From Pseudooceanicola nanhaiensis (GTDB taxonomy: Bacteria > Pseudomonadota > Alphaproteobacteria > Rhodobacterales > Rhodobacteraceae): DNA of 64,000 nucleotides. Each line of letters opens with the position of its first letter. Within the stretch, counting starts at the first letter, position 1. Shown one piece after another: positions 16,868-27,316 of the stretch. A program made the position numbers and the translations under genes. Under the pieces are notes generated by a model, which searched no databases, was not told where the DNA came from, and was given only the letters and a program-made list of their open reading frames with translations. The stretch lies in NCBI RefSeq assembly GCF_020171315.1, contig NZ_JAIUZP010000004.1, positions 533,102-597,101 on the forward strand. The letters run 5' to 3'.

Positions 16868-18406
16868 TCAGCGGGTCAGGTCGAAGCTGTAGTCCGTTTC
16901 GCCCGGGATGATCGTATCCTGGTCGAGCTTGTCGAAGACCGTGTCGAGGATCTTGACCAGCGTGGTCAGCGCGCCCTGGTAGCCCCAGGTCGGGAACCGG
17001 TGGTGATGGTGCCGGTCGAAGATCGGGAACATCAGCCGGATCAGCGGCGTGCCGGTGTCGCGCTCAAGGTACTTGCCGTAGGAATTGCCGATCAGCATGT
17101 CCACCGGCTCGGTCGCCATGAGCGAACGCATGTGCCAGAGGTCCTTGCCGGCCCAGACCTTGCCCTGCTTGCCGAAGGGCGAGGTCGCGAGAAGCTCTTC
17201 CATCTTCGCGGCCCATTTCTTGGAGCCGTTGGTAGCCAGGCAATGCACCGGCTCGCCGCCCATCTCCATGACGAAGCGGGCCATGGCATAGACGAAATCG
17301 GGATCGCCGTAGATCGCGTAGGTCTTGCCATGCAGGTGCGCCTGGCTGTCGGCGAGCGCGTCGACGAGGCGGCCGCGTTCCTTCTTCAGGGTCTCGGGGA
17401 TCGCCTTGCCGGTCAGTTCCGAGATCTTCATCAGGAATTCGTCGGTGGCCTGCACCCCCATCGGGTAATGCAGCGCGGCGACCTCCTGCCCTTTCGAGGC
17501 GGCGTATTCCAGCGTCTTGGGCGAGCAGTATTCCTGCATCGACACGGTGGCCTTGGCGTTCAGGGCCGCGGCGGCCGCCTCCAGCGTGGTGCCGCCGTCA
17601 TACATGCGGAACTCACCGTCCGACGGGGTGTCGTAGACGTCCGAGACATCGGAGAGGAAGGTGTACTCCACCCCCATCTCGTCCAGCATCCGCTTGATCT
17701 CGCGGTTGTTCGCCACGGCGAACCCGTCGAAGCCGGGGATGATGTTGATGCTCTCGTTCGGGGTGCGCTCGGCCTTCTCCCAGAAGTTCTGGAGGATGCC
17801 CTTCTGCATGTTGTCGTAGCCGTCGACGTGGGAGCCGACGAAGGCGGGCGTATGGGCGTAGGGCACATTGAAGTCCGCCTCGACCGAGCCCTTCTCCTTG
17901 GCTTGCAGGATGAAGGAGTTCAGGTCATCCCCGATCACCTCGGCCATGCAGGTGGTGGAGACGGCGATCATCTTGGGATCGTAGAGCGCCTTGGTATTGG
18001 CGAGACCGTCGACCATGTTGTTGAGCCCGCCGAAGACGGCCGCATCCTCGGTCATCGAGGAGGACACCGCCGAGGCCGGTTCCTTGAAGTGGCGGCTCAG
18101 GTGCGAGCGGTAGTAGGCCACGCAGCCCTGCGAGCCGTGCACGAAGCTCATGGTCTTCTCGTAGCCTGCGGAGGCGAAGACCGCGCCGAGCGGCTGGCAG
18201 GCCTTGGCGGGGTTCACCGTCAGCGCCTCGCGGGCGAGGTTCTTCTCGCGGTACTCCCACGACTTGGTCCAGTCGCCGATTTCCTTGACCATCTCGTCGG
18301 GATGGCCGCATTCGAATTTGACCTTCTTGTTTTCCAGCATCTCCTTGTACTCGGGCTGCTGGAAGAGCGGTGCGTGGTCGAGCACCTTGTCCGCCGATTG
18401 AGGCAT
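16868..18406 (-). CDS. nifK: Nitrogenase MoFe protein beta chain NifK
   Basis: 512-residue beta subunit of dinitrogenase. With NifD it forms the alpha2beta2 MoFe protein that reduces N2. P-cluster cysteines are seen in [17 protein letters not shown] and in [18 protein letters not shown], followed by the conserved serine-rich [13 protein letters not shown]. The N-terminus starts [20 protein letters not shown]. Length is typical. It follows nifD with a 104-base gap and is followed by a clear terminator. Confidence 0.98.
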   Translation of the reverse strand: MPQSADKVLDHAPLFQQPEYKEMLENKKVKFECGHPDEMVKEIGDWTKSWEYREKNLAREALTVNPAKACQPLGAVFASAGYEKTMSFVHGSQGCVAYYRSHLSRHFKEPASAVSSSMTEDAAVFGGLNNMVDGLANTKALYDPKMIAVSTTCMAEVIGDDLNSFILQAKEKGSVEADFNVPYAHTPAFVGSHVDGYDNMQKGILQNFWEKAERTPNESINIIPGFDGFAVANNREIKRMLDEMGVEYTFLSDVSDVYDTPSDGEFRMYDGGTTLEAAAAALNAKATVSMQEYCSPKTLEYAASKGQEVAALHYPMGVQATDEFLMKISELTGKAIPETLKKERGRLVDALADSQAHLHGKTYAIYGDPDFVYAMARFVMEMGGEPVHCLATNGSKKWAAKMEELLATSPFGKQGKVWAGKDLWHMRSLMATEPVDMLIGNSYGKYLERDTGTPLIRLMFPIFDRHHHHRFPTWGYQGALTTLVKILDTVFDKLDQDTIIPGETDYSFDLTR

Positions 18407-18510
18407 GGGTCTGATCCTTCTCTTTGGCCGTCCGCATTCCGAGACGCGCCGGGTTGAGGAAACGTGGGGGGGAAGATGCGCGGGGGCCGGGGTCCCCGCG
18501 CCGCGTCAGG

Positions 18511-20016
18511 TCATTCAGCCGCGATCGCCGGGGTGTCCCAGGGCGCGTCGTACATGCCCCAGACCGGGTTGTTGATCGCGAGGTCCATGTCGCGGGCGAA
18601 GATCGCGAAGCCGTCGTAGCCGTGGTAGGGACCGGAGTAGTCCCAGCTGTGCATCTGACGGAACGGGATGCCCATCTTCTGGACCGGGTACTTTTCCTTG
18701 ATGCCGGAGCCGACGAGGTCGGGGCGGATCTTCTCGATGAATTTCTCCAGCTCGTAGCCGGTGACATCGTCGTAGATCAGCGTGCCTTCCTTCACGTAGT
18801 GGCCGGTGCGTTTGTAGTCGTCGTTGTGGGCGAACTCGTAGCCCGTGCCGGCGATGACCATGCCGAGGTCGTCATAGGCGGTGACGACGTGGCGCGGACG
18901 CAGGCCGCCGACGTAGAGCATGACCGACTTGCCTTCGAGACGCGGACGGAACTTGGCGATGACCTCGTCCACCAGCGGCTGGTACTTGGCGATGACCTTC
19001 TCGGCGTTTTCCTGGATCGTCTCGTCGAAGTTCTTCGCGATGGCGCGGAGCGAGGCGGCGATCTGGGTCGGACCGAAGAAGTTGTACTCCATCCAGCCGA
19101 TGCCGTGCTTCTCTTCCATGTAGCGGCAGATGTAGTTCATCGACCGGTAGCAGTGGATCAGGTTCAGCTTGGCCTTGGGGGCGCGCTCGATCTCGGCCAG
19201 GGTCGCGTCGCCGGACCAGTTGCCGACCACGTTCAGGCCCATTTCTTCGAGCAGGATGCGCGAGGCCCATGCGTCGCCGCCGATGTTGTAATCCCCGATG
19301 ACGTTCACGTCGTAGGGGCCGGGCTCATAGGCCTTCACGGCCTCGCTTTCCTCGGCCTCGAAGACCCAGTCACGCACCGCGTCGTTGGCGATGTGGTGGC
19401 CCAGCGACTGGGACACGCCACGGAAGCCTTCGCAGCGGACGGGAACCACGGTCTTGCCGGTTTCCTTCTTCTTCTTGCGCGCCACGGCCTCGATGTCGTC
19501 GCCGATCAGGCCGATCGGGCATTCCGACTGGATCGTGGTGCCATTGGCCAGCGGGAAGAGCTCGTTGATCTCGTCGATGGTCTTTTCCAGCTTCTTGTCA
19601 CCGCCGAAGACGATGTCCTTCTCCTGGAAATCGGTCGTGAACTGCATGGTCACGAAGCTGTCGACGCCGGTCTTGCCGATGTAGTAGTTGCGCCGCTGGG
19701 ACCAGCTGTACTGACCGCAGCCGACGGGCCCGTGCGAGATGTGGACCATGTCCTTCACCGGGCCCCAGACCACGCCCTTGGAGCCTGCATAGGCGCAGCC
19801 GCGGACGGTCATCACGCCGGGGATCGACTTGATGTTGGATTTCTGGGTGTCGCACTTCGACGCGATGCCGGTGGTGGCATCGGGGGCCTCGTCGGTCGCC
19901 TTCGAAACCGTGAGGTGCTTGGCGCGGCGCTTCTTCGCCTTGTCCGGATAAGCCTCGAGCACTTCCTCGATGAGGGCCTCGTAGTCTTCCGGTCCGTTTA
20001 CGTGATCCTTGGCCAT
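18511..20016 (-). CDS. nifD: Nitrogenase MoFe protein alpha chain NifD
   Basis: 501-residue alpha subunit, which holds FeMo-cofactor. P-cluster ligands are in [28 protein letters not shown] and [17 protein letters not shown]. The FeMo-cofactor ligands are Cys in [12 protein letters not shown] and His in [18 protein letters not shown]. It lies 71 bases after nifH. Everything needed for an active Mo-nitrogenase subunit appears intact. Confidence 0.98.
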   Translation of the reverse strand: MAKDHVNGPEDYEALIEEVLEAYPDKAKKRRAKHLTVSKATDEAPDATTGIASKCDTQKSNIKSIPGVMTVRGCAYAGSKGVVWGPVKDMVHISHGPVGCGQYSWSQRRNYYIGKTGVDSFVTMQFTTDFQEKDIVFGGDKKLEKTIDEINELFPLANGTTIQSECPIGLIGDDIEAVARKKKKETGKTVVPVRCEGFRGVSQSLGHHIANDAVRDWVFEAEESEAVKAYEPGPYDVNVIGDYNIGGDAWASRILLEEMGLNVVGNWSGDATLAEIERAPKAKLNLIHCYRSMNYICRYMEEKHGIGWMEYNFFGPTQIAASLRAIAKNFDETIQENAEKVIAKYQPLVDEVIAKFRPRLEGKSVMLYVGGLRPRHVVTAYDDLGMVIAGTGYEFAHNDDYKRTGHYVKEGTLIYDDVTGYELEKFIEKIRPDLVGSGIKEKYPVQKMGIPFRQMHSWDYSGPYHGYDGFAIFARDMDLAINNPVWGMYDAPWDTPAIAAE

Positions 20017-20087
20017 CCTTTTGGCTCCTTCTCGTTCACGGGGTTGGAGAGAGAGGGGCCGGCGCAGCGGCCGGCCCCGGCGTGGGG

Positions 20088-21104
<1,017 letters not shown>

Positions 21105-21129
21105 TCAGGGGCAACGGGTTAGAGCCCCC

Positions 21130-21190
21130 CCGCCCGAGCCACGACAAATTGTCGGGTTTCGCGCCCTTTGCGACAAAGCCGACAACCGGC
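21130..21190. promoter_or_regulatory. NifA-type site cluster upstream of nifHDK
   Basis: Contains a near-consensus TGC-N10-ACA (21169-21184, one mismatch to TGT-N10-ACA), a perfect 14-bp palindrome centred on CGACAAATTGTCG (about 21142-21154), and more TTGTCG/CGACAA half-sites. It lies 75-115 bases upstream of the nifH -24 element, the normal distance for NifA sites. Confidence 0.5.
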
Positions 21191-21271
21191 GGGATTCCGT
21201 CGGGGGGATTTCCGGGGATTTACAAGGCCGCGTCCCGGGCGCAGCCTCGGACCATCGAGGAGGAGATGCCC

Positions 21272-21703
21272 ATGAGCCCCGAGACACTGACCATCGACGC
21301 CCTGATCGACGCCCCGCCCGCCGCCGCGTGGCGTGCCTATACCGATCCCGCCCATATCACCGGCTGGAATTTCGCCTCAGACGACTGGCACTGCCCCTCG
21401 GCCTCCGCCGACCTGCGCCCGGGCGGTGCCTATGTCGCGCGGATGGAGGCCCGGGACGGCAGCTTCGGCTTCGACCTTGCGGCGACCTACGAGACGGTGG
21501 AGCCGCCGACGAAAGTGTCGATGCGGCTGGAGGACGGGCGCGGCGTGGAAACCACCTTCGCGCCCGAGGGCGACGGGACGCGGGTCACCACCGTCTTCGC
21601 GCCCGAAAGCCAGAACCCGGTCGAGATGCAGCGCGCCGGATGGCAGGCGATCCTCGACAGTTTTGCCCGCTACGTTACGGCCCACGCGGCGGAACTGGCC
21701 TGA
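21272..21703 (+). CDS. SRPBCC/AHSA1-family protein
   Basis: 143-residue protein of the START-like SRPBCC superfamily (AHA1 type), which binds hydrophobic ligands or acts as a co-chaperone. The features are the start ETLTIDALIDAPPAAAWRAYTDP, the middle LRPGGAYVARMEARDG and the C-terminal helix GWQAILDSFARYVTAH. I chose the second of two close ATGs because GAGGAGGA lies 7 bases before it. It is divergent from nifHDK, and the NifA-type sites lie between the two. It is followed by a hairpin at 21728. Substrate unknown. Confidence 0.8.
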   Translation: MSPETLTIDALIDAPPAAAWRAYTDPAHITGWNFASDDWHCPSASADLRPGGAYVARMEARDGSFGFDLAATYETVEPPTKVSMRLEDGRGVETTFAPEGDGTRVTTVFAPESQNPVEMQRAGWQAILDSFARYVTAHAAELA

Positions 21704-22218
21704 CGGCCTGCCCCTGCGCGCCCTGTTGCCCTGTCGCCGCGTGTGACAGGGCGACGGCCCCGGCAGGGCCGCCGCCCCCTGCCCGCCCATGACAGCGCTT
21801 CTGCGCTGCGGCAATGGATTCACGCAAACCCGCAACACTCAATAAGGTGCAACAGGCGCCCCTCTATTAAAGGTTGCATTTTCGACCGACTGCGGCATCC
21901 TGAAGATGGGCACTCATATGTTAAAACAAGTCCAATGTGCCCGCGTGTTTTTTGGCAGGTACCCGCATGTTGCGGGATGGTTACGAGTATGATCGCAGAA
22001 GGACTTCTCCCCTAAGCAGACCACATCGCAGGCGGGTGCATTCGCACCGGCGCTGTCCGCGTCCCTGACGCCCTTATTCCGCGTTTCTGACGCCGAGCGG
22101 TGGATCTTCTCCAGCCCTCCCAGGTCCGTGTGCCCGCGCGCATCCGGCCTCTGGGTACTTGCATCCAATTTCCTTTCGGCCGGCGCCTCCGGGTCCGGCC
22201 GTACAGGCAGGAGGCTGC
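21704..22218. other. Intergenic region before the Hint-domain gene
   Basis: 515 bases without a convincing gene. It starts with a GC-rich hairpin (21728-21752) and then becomes clearly less GC-rich at 21820-21960, which is the likely promoter region of the Hint-domain gene. No tRNA or mobile element was recognised. Confidence 0.5.
21728..21752 (+). terminator. Hairpin after the SRPBCC gene (possible terminator)
   Basis: 8-bp perfect stem GCCCTGTC/GACAGGGC, 25 bases after the stop. No T-run follows, so termination is uncertain. Confidence 0.4.
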
Positions 22219-23559
22219 ATGGCACTTATCAATCTCAACCTCGGCGGGTCCGGGACAACGACGATCGATCAGGACAATGCGGACGACGGCGATACGCTCA
22301 ACGTCACCGCGCTCGGCTCCCATACGCTGATCGTCGATGGCGTGGCGGTCTCCATCGACAGCATCGCCGGGGTCGAAGCCCTGTCGAACCCCACGTTCCA
22401 GGCGCAGAACGGCGGCAGCCTGACCATTGATCAGGGGCTGCTGAACATCGCGGCCCTGAACTCCATGACCTTCAACATCGTCGATGACGGGATGATCACC
22501 CTCGACGGTTCGGCCCTCGACCTGCTGAGCGATGTCACAAACCTGCTCAACAGCTACACGGTCGATTTTTCCGGCACGGACGTGGGCACCTTCGTCTACG
22601 ATCCGCCCGCGGTCTCGATCCTCGGCTCGATCAGCTTCGATGTGACGGGGATGCAGGCGGGCGACACGCTCGACCTTGGCGGGCAGAACTGGGACAGTGG
22701 CAGCTACGACAACGGCACCGGCATCCTGACGCTGACCTCCTCGGGCCTCTTCGAACAGACCGTGGTCATGAATGTCGAGATGTCGGCGGCGGATTACCTG
22801 ATCTATCAGGCCGATCCCTCGGCCTATCTCTCGGGCGATACCTTCGTCTATCCCGGCGCCATCGTCTGCTTCCGCGCGGGCACCCGCATCCTGACCGCCG
22901 AGGGCTATGTCGCCGTCGAGGACCTGCGCGAGGGGATGTTGCTGCGCACGCTGGAGGGCGGGCTGGCCCCCATCCTCTGGGTCGGCTCCAGCCATCTCGA
23001 CGCGACGCGCCTCGACCTGCTGCCGAACCTCTGGCCGATCCGCATCAAGCGCAACGCGCTTGGCAAGGGGTTCCCGGCCCGCGACGTGGAGGTCTCGCCG
23101 CAGCATCGGATCTACGTGAACGGCAAGGCGATCGAGGAGGTCGCCGATTGCGAGGCGGGGCTGATCGCGGCCAAGCATCTGACCAAGCTCAGCGGGATCA
23201 GCGTGGTGCGCCAGCCCGAGGACCTGACCTATTTCCACATCCTCCTGCCCGCGCATGAGGTCATCTGGGCCGAGAACCTGCCGGCGGAAAGCATGTACAT
23301 CGGGCCCTACACCGCGCAAAACCTTGCGCCCTCGCTGCGCTCCGAGATCGCGATGCTCTTCCCCGACTTTGCCCGGCGCTTCCGGGAGGGGGCCGAGACC
23401 CGTTTCGCCCTGCTACGGGGCAAGGTCGCGCGCGACATCTCGGAAAGCCACGGCGCCTCGCGCACGATGTTCTTTGCACCGGGCAAGATCCGGCAGACGC
23501 AGATGCGGGCCGCCCGGCAGGTGCCCTGGACCCCGGCCCGGATGGCCGAGACCGCCTGA
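22219..23559 (+). CDS. Hint-domain (hedgehog/intein-like) protein, probably secreted
   Basis: 446-residue protein. Residues 1 to about 210 are a Thr/Asn/Gly/Asp-rich beta region without cysteine. A Hint domain follows from about 213: AIVCFRAGTRILTAEG supplies the nucleophilic Cys, EDLREGMLLRTLEGGLAPILWVG follows, and VSPQHRIYVNG and FHILLPAHEVIWAENLPAES come later. This domain is common in Rhodobacterales proteins, often next to RTX-type repeats. It may self-cleave, but no conserved C-terminal splice junction is obvious. The start has AGGAGG. There is no Sec signal; export could be through a type I system, but that is inference. Confidence 0.85.
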   Translation: MALINLNLGGSGTTTIDQDNADDGDTLNVTALGSHTLIVDGVAVSIDSIAGVEALSNPTFQAQNGGSLTIDQGLLNIAALNSMTFNIVDDGMITLDGSALDLLSDVTNLLNSYTVDFSGTDVGTFVYDPPAVSILGSISFDVTGMQAGDTLDLGGQNWDSGSYDNGTGILTLTSSGLFEQTVVMNVEMSAADYLIYQADPSAYLSGDTFVYPGAIVCFRAGTRILTAEGYVAVEDLREGMLLRTLEGGLAPILWVGSSHLDATRLDLLPNLWPIRIKRNALGKGFPARDVEVSPQHRIYVNGKAIEEVADCEAGLIAAKHLTKLSGISVVRQPEDLTYFHILLPAHEVIWAENLPAESMYIGPYTAQNLAPSLRSEIAMLFPDFARRFREGAETRFALLRGKVARDISESHGASRTMFFAPGKIRQTQMRAARQVPWTPARMAETA

Positions 23560-23583
23560 CACCCCTGCCCGCCCGAAACAGAT

Positions 23584-23609
23584 CAGGCCCCGCCAATTGG
23601 CGGGGCCTG
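23584..23609. terminator. Perfect palindromic hairpin between convergent genes
   Basis: 26-base perfect inverted repeat CAGGCCCCGCCAATTGGCGGGGCCTG. It lies 25 bases after the Hint-domain gene and 39 bases after the convergent peroxiredoxin gene, so it can serve both. The following T-run is weak on both strands. Confidence 0.65.
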
Positions 23610-23647
23610 TGTCGTATAGGACTGTGTGGTATCGGCCTGCGCCGCGC

Positions 23648-24199
23648 TTACTGCGCCGCGACGGCCTGCCCCTGCAGATAGCCCAGCAGGGTTTCGGGGC
23701 TGGAGACGCCGTAGGGATCCTCCGGGCAGTTGTCCATCAGGCCGGGCTCTTCGAACCAGGCTTCGATCACCCCGTCATTCACCACGGCGGCATAGCGCCA
23801 GCTGCGCGGCCCGAAGCCGAGGTTGTCCTTGGCCACCAGCATGCCCATGCGACGGGTGAACTCTGCCGACCCGTCGGGGATGACCTTCACCTTCTCGATG
23901 CCCTGCGCCTCGGCCCATTTGTTCATGGTGAAGCTGTCATTGACCGACAGGCAGTAGATCTCGTCGATCCCGGCGGCGCGGAAGGCGTCAAAGCCGCCCT
24001 CGAACCCGGGCAACTGGTAGGTCGAACAGGTCGGCGTGAAGGCCCCGGGCAGCGCAAAGAGGATGACCCGCTTGCCGCCGAAGTAATCGGCGGTGGTCAT
24101 GTCCTGCCAGCGGAAGGGGTTGGGCCCGCCGACCGTTTCGTCGCGCACGCGGGTGTGGAAGGTCACGTCGGGCAGTTTCAATCCGGTCTTCATCGTCAT
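23648..24199 (-). CDS. Peroxiredoxin (Prx5/AhpE-like, redoxin family)
   Basis: 183-residue thiol peroxidase that removes hydrogen peroxide or organic peroxides. The peroxidatic cysteine is in PGAFTPTCSTYQLPGFE near residue 58. The segment FTMNKWAEAQGIEKVKVIPDGSAEFTRRMGM is typical of the Prx5 subgroup. It is the last gene of the fdxC-fdxN-rseC-apbE unit, about 49 bases after apbE. A peroxide-scavenging enzyme here would protect oxygen-sensitive nitrogenase and Rnf Fe-S clusters; that link is inference. Confidence 0.9.
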   Translation of the reverse strand: MTMKTGLKLPDVTFHTRVRDETVGGPNPFRWQDMTTADYFGGKRVILFALPGAFTPTCSTYQLPGFEGGFDAFRAAGIDEIYCLSVNDSFTMNKWAEAQGIEKVKVIPDGSAEFTRRMGMLVAKDNLGFGPRSWRYAAVVNDGVIEAWFEEPGLMDNCPEDPYGVSSPETLLGYLQGQAVAAQ

Positions 24200-24248
24200 C
24201 TCCTTGTGGCTGAACCCGGGGCACGGCCCCGGGCGGGAAAACAGGCGG

Positions 24249-25319
24249 TCAGCCGAGGCCCGGCAGGGCCACGACGCGCAGCGGTGTCGGAAAGGCCGCG
24301 CCCACCGGGGCGAGGCGCGCGGCCATGGCGGGGCTGGCCATCATCGCGCCGTCCTGCGCGATCATCAGCACGGCGCTGACCCCCATGGCAGAGGCGACCG
24401 CGGGCCAGTCGGCGCGGCCGGCCACGGCAAGGGCAGTGGCCGCCGCATCGGCGCGGGCCGGGTCGCTGTCGAGCACGGAGACCGAGACGATCTCCTGCAC
24501 CGGGGCCCCGGTCGCGGGATCGAGGATATGGGCGAAGCGGATGCCGCCGCTCTCGAAGAAACGTTCGTAATTGCCGGAGGTGTAGAGGCTTTCCCCCGGT
24601 GCCAGCTCGACCGAGGCGATCGCGCCCCAGACGAAGGGATCGCGGATCGCCACCCGCCAGGGCCGCGCCCCGTGACGGCCCATGACGGTCACGTCGCCGC
24701 CCGCGTTCAGCACCGCGTCCCGGATGCCCCGCGCAGCGAGGTGATCGCGGGCCAGCGCCAGTGCCGCGCCCTTGGCAAAGCCGCCGAAATCCAGCGAGAC
24801 CATGGCGTTGGTCGAGGTGATCCGCGTGCCCTCCACCCGCAGGTCGGCGATCGAGGGATGCGCGTCACGCAGGCGGGCGACCTCTGCGGGTGCAGGCGGC
24901 GCACCCTCGGGCGGGGTGTCCTGATGGAAGCCCCAGAGCCCGATCAGACGCCCGATCCCCGGCTCGAACCGCCCGCCGCTGGCGGCGGACAGGGCCTGCG
25001 CCCGGGTGACGAGGTCCGCGACCCGGGGCAGCACATCTGCCGCCTCACCCCGCGCGATGGCCTCGTTGAGCGTGGTCACCGCGCCGGGCCGCCAGGCGTG
25101 CCATTCGTTGTGCAGCTCCTGAAAAAGGGCGCCAAGGTCCGCGGCGGCGGCACGGGCCTCGGCCGGATCGGTATCCCGGATCACGATCTCCACCAGCGTG
25201 CCGAAGACATAGGCCGTCTGGTGCAGTTCCGCCTCGGGCCGCGCCCGCAGCAGGCCCGCGGGCAGCGCAAGCGCCAGCACCGCGATCCCCGCCATCAGAA
25301 GGCGCGGCGCCCGGGTCAT
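24249..25319 (-). CDS. apbE: FAD:protein FMN transferase (ApbE/RnfF family)
   Basis: 356-residue flavin transferase that attaches FMN covalently to Thr/Ser of Rnf and Nqr subunits. It has an N-terminal signal or membrane segment (residues about 7-27, LMAGIAVLALALPAGLL) and acts outside the cytoplasmic membrane. ApbE features are FGTLVEIVIRD, SLDFGGFAKGAALALA, LNAGGDVTVMG and the C-terminal ADAAATALAV metal-binding region. The start overlaps the rseC-like stop. Its targets are probably RnfD and RnfG, encoded divergently nearby; in Rhodobacter capsulatus the matching gene is rnfF. Confidence 0.92.
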   Translation of the reverse strand: MTRAPRLLMAGIAVLALALPAGLLRARPEAELHQTAYVFGTLVEIVIRDTDPAEARAAAADLGALFQELHNEWHAWRPGAVTTLNEAIARGEAADVLPRVADLVTRAQALSAASGGRFEPGIGRLIGLWGFHQDTPPEGAPPAPAEVARLRDAHPSIADLRVEGTRITSTNAMVSLDFGGFAKGAALALARDHLAARGIRDAVLNAGGDVTVMGRHGARPWRVAIRDPFVWGAIASVELAPGESLYTSGNYERFFESGGIRFAHILDPATGAPVQEIVSVSVLDSDPARADAAATALAVAGRADWPAVASAMGVSAVLMIAQDGAMMASPAMAARLAPVGAAFPTPLRVVALPGLG

Positions 25320-25801
25320 TCGGCCGGTCCGGCTGGCAGGACCCGCTCGATCCGCAGCGCGGCCAGGTAGCGGCCACGCCGTTCCGCCACGGCCAGCGGC
25401 CCGAGGGCCAGCGCCAGCACCGGCAGGCAGAGGAGCGCGGTGGCCGCGTCCGACAGCCCGGCCCGCGCGGCAAGCGCCACGGTCAGCACCAGCGCCAGTG
25501 CAGGCGCGAGAAACGCCAGGGCCGCGGCGGCAAGGAAGACCCGCGAGGGCATCGCCACCTCGACCCGGTCACCGGGCGCGATGTCCGCCACCGGCTCGAG
25601 CGCCACCGGCTCCTGCGCCATGCGCGCGGCCTTGCGGGCCATGCCGATCTCGATCAGCGCCTTGGCCGCGCAGCCGGAGCTGACGACGCAGCTGCCGCAG
25701 CCCGAGGCGCGGTCGGCCTCGACCACGGCCTTGCCGTCGCGCACGGCAGAGACGGTCAGGTTCTGACGCAGGGCCCGCTGGGGGAGAGGACCGCCGCTCA
25801 T
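25316..25801 (-). CDS. RseC/SoxR-reducing-type membrane protein
   Basis: 161-residue inner-membrane protein. The N-terminal domain has four cysteines in GCGSCVVSSGCAAK near residues 34-48, the RseC pattern for an Fe-S cluster. Two membrane segments follow (about 88-110 and 117-135). RseC-like proteins occur with Rnf/Rsx systems, which reduce SoxR in enteric bacteria. Here it is coupled to fdxN upstream (4-base overlap) and apbE downstream (4-base overlap), so it probably helps assemble or operate Rnf. Confidence 0.85.
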   Translation of the reverse strand: MSGGPLPQRALRQNLTVSAVRDGKAVVEADRASGCGSCVVSSGCAAKALIEIGMARKAARMAQEPVALEPVADIAPGDRVEVAMPSRVFLAAAALAFLAPALALVLTVALAARAGLSDAATALLCLPVLALALGPLAVAERRGRYLAALRIERVLPAGPAE

Positions 25802-25995
25802 GGTGCCGGCACGATGCAGTCGACTTCCATGCAGACCGACAGGCACTGGGGCATGTCGTGGTCCGGCTCGCACTCGGTGCAGATCTCCGGCTTGATGAAG
25901 AAGACGCCCTTCTTCGGGATGATCGCGCCGGTGGGGCAGACCGGCTCGCAGTCGCCGCAGGAGGTGCAGAGGTCGGCGTTGATGAACATGGCCAT
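25798..25995 (-). CDS. fdxN: Ferredoxin I FdxN (2[4Fe-4S])
   Basis: 65-residue low-potential ferredoxin. The first cluster motif is CTSCGDCEPVCPTGAI (residues 10-25) and the second is CTECEPDHDMPQCLSVC (39-55), with the insertion typical of nif FdxN. In R. capsulatus FdxN is the main electron donor to NifH. The start at 25995 has AGAAAGGA upstream. It lies 65 bases after fdxC in a unit divergent from rnf. Confidence 0.95.
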   Translation of the reverse strand: MAMFINADLCTSCGDCEPVCPTGAIIPKKGVFFIKPEICTECEPDHDMPQCLSVCMEVDCIVPAP

Positions 25996-26060
25996 GGAGT
26001 GTGATCCTTTCTCTGGGGTTGCTTTCGGTCGTGATCGTGAAACGGGGTCGCGCGCGCGGC

Positions 26061-26441
<381 letters not shown>

Positions 26442-26444
26442 TCA

Positions 26445-26460
26445 GCAAGCAGCGTGCCAA
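26445..26460 (-). promoter_or_regulatory. Sigma-54 (-24/-12) promoter for fdxC operon
   Basis: Minus strand TTGGCACGCTGCTTGC, full match to the -24/-12 consensus. It faces left toward fdxC. Confidence 0.92.
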
Positions 26461-26520
26461 GCCCGCAGGCCCTTGTAGCAGAGGCCTGTCCCGCGCCCCG
26501 GCCCCGCTGTCCGACATTTT

Positions 26521-26536
26521 TGTCGTGAACCCGACA
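26521..26536. promoter_or_regulatory. NifA upstream site shared by fdxC and rnfA
   Basis: Exact TGT-N10-ACA. It is 61 bases from the fdxC -24 element on one side and about 109 bases from the rnfA -24 element on the other. No other exact site was found between the two promoters, so one NifA site may serve both. Confidence 0.75.
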
Positions 26537-26644
26537 CTGGCCCGGCCCCCTCCTATCGCCGGCCCTGTGCCTCCCCCGTCGCCCGCCCCCTCGACATGCG
26601 GCCAGAGCGCACCGTGGCCGGGGCAATCCACGACCGCGCAGGGC

Positions 26645-26660
26645 TTGGCACGGTGCTTGC
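26645..26660 (+). promoter_or_regulatory. Sigma-54 (-24/-12) promoter for rnf operon
   Basis: Plus strand TTGGCACGGTGCTTGC, full match to the -24/-12 consensus, about 58 bases before the rnfA start and facing right. Confidence 0.92.
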
Positions 26661-26717
26661 TGGTCCCCGGCAGGGACCGATCCCGGCCCCGCCGCCCGAC
26701 CAAATGGGGAGCCGCCT

Positions 26718-27299
26718 ATGAACGAGGTATTCATCATCCTTCTGGGCACCGCGCTGGTGAACAACGTGGTGCTGGTGAAGTTTCTCGGCCTCTGTCCCTT
26801 CATGGGGGTCTCGCGCAAGACCGATGCCGCCATCGGCATGGGGCTGGCCACGACCTTCGTGCTGACGCTGGCCTCTGCCGCCGCATGGGTGGTGGAGGTG
26901 GGCATCCTGCAACCGCTCGGCCTTGGCTACCTGCGCATCCTCGCCTTCATCCTCGTCATCGCCGCCATCGTGCAGTTCACCGAGGTGGTGATGCGCAAGG
27001 TGGCGCCGGGGCTCTACCGGGCGCTCGGGATTTACCTGCCGCTGATCACCACCAACTGCGCCGTCCTCGGTGTGGCGCTGCTGAATATCCAGGAAGGCTT
27101 CGGCTTCGGGCAGAGCCTGCTCTACGGCTTCGGCTCCGCCGCGGGCTTCACGCTGGTGCTGGTGATCTTTGCCGGCATGCGCGAGCGGCTGGCGCAGCTG
27201 TCCGTGCCTGCGCCCTTCGCGGGCGTTCCCATTGCCTTCATCGCCGCCGGGCTGCTGTCGATGGCCTTCATGGGCTTCGCCGGCCTCGTGCCGAACTGA
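26718..27299 (+). CDS. rnfA: Rnf electron transport complex subunit RnfA
   Basis: 193-residue integral membrane subunit with six membrane helices, paralogous to RnfE. Typical segments are [18 protein letters not shown] (residues 15-32) and [17 protein letters not shown]. In RnfA/RnfE these conserved cysteines hold a membrane-embedded Fe-S site. The start has GGGAG upstream. It is the first gene of rnfABCDGEH. Rnf in nitrogen fixers uses ion motive force to drive NADH electrons up to ferredoxin. Confidence 0.96.
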   Translation: MNEVFIILLGTALVNNVVLVKFLGLCPFMGVSRKTDAAIGMGLATTFVLTLASAAAWVVEVGILQPLGLGYLRILAFILVIAAIVQFTEVVMRKVAPGLYRALGIYLPLITTNCAVLGVALLNIQEGFGFGQSLLYGFGSAAGFTLVLVIFAGMRERLAQLSVPAPFAGVPIAFIAAGLLSMAFMGFAGLVPN

Positions 27300-27316
27300 A
27301 CCGGAGAGTGAACGAG

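Noticed and set aside
26525..27316. N-terminal extension of RnfB through the rnfA region
   Set aside because: The extension reads antisensical sequence over rnfA; the ATG at 27317 gives the normal RnfB start and length.
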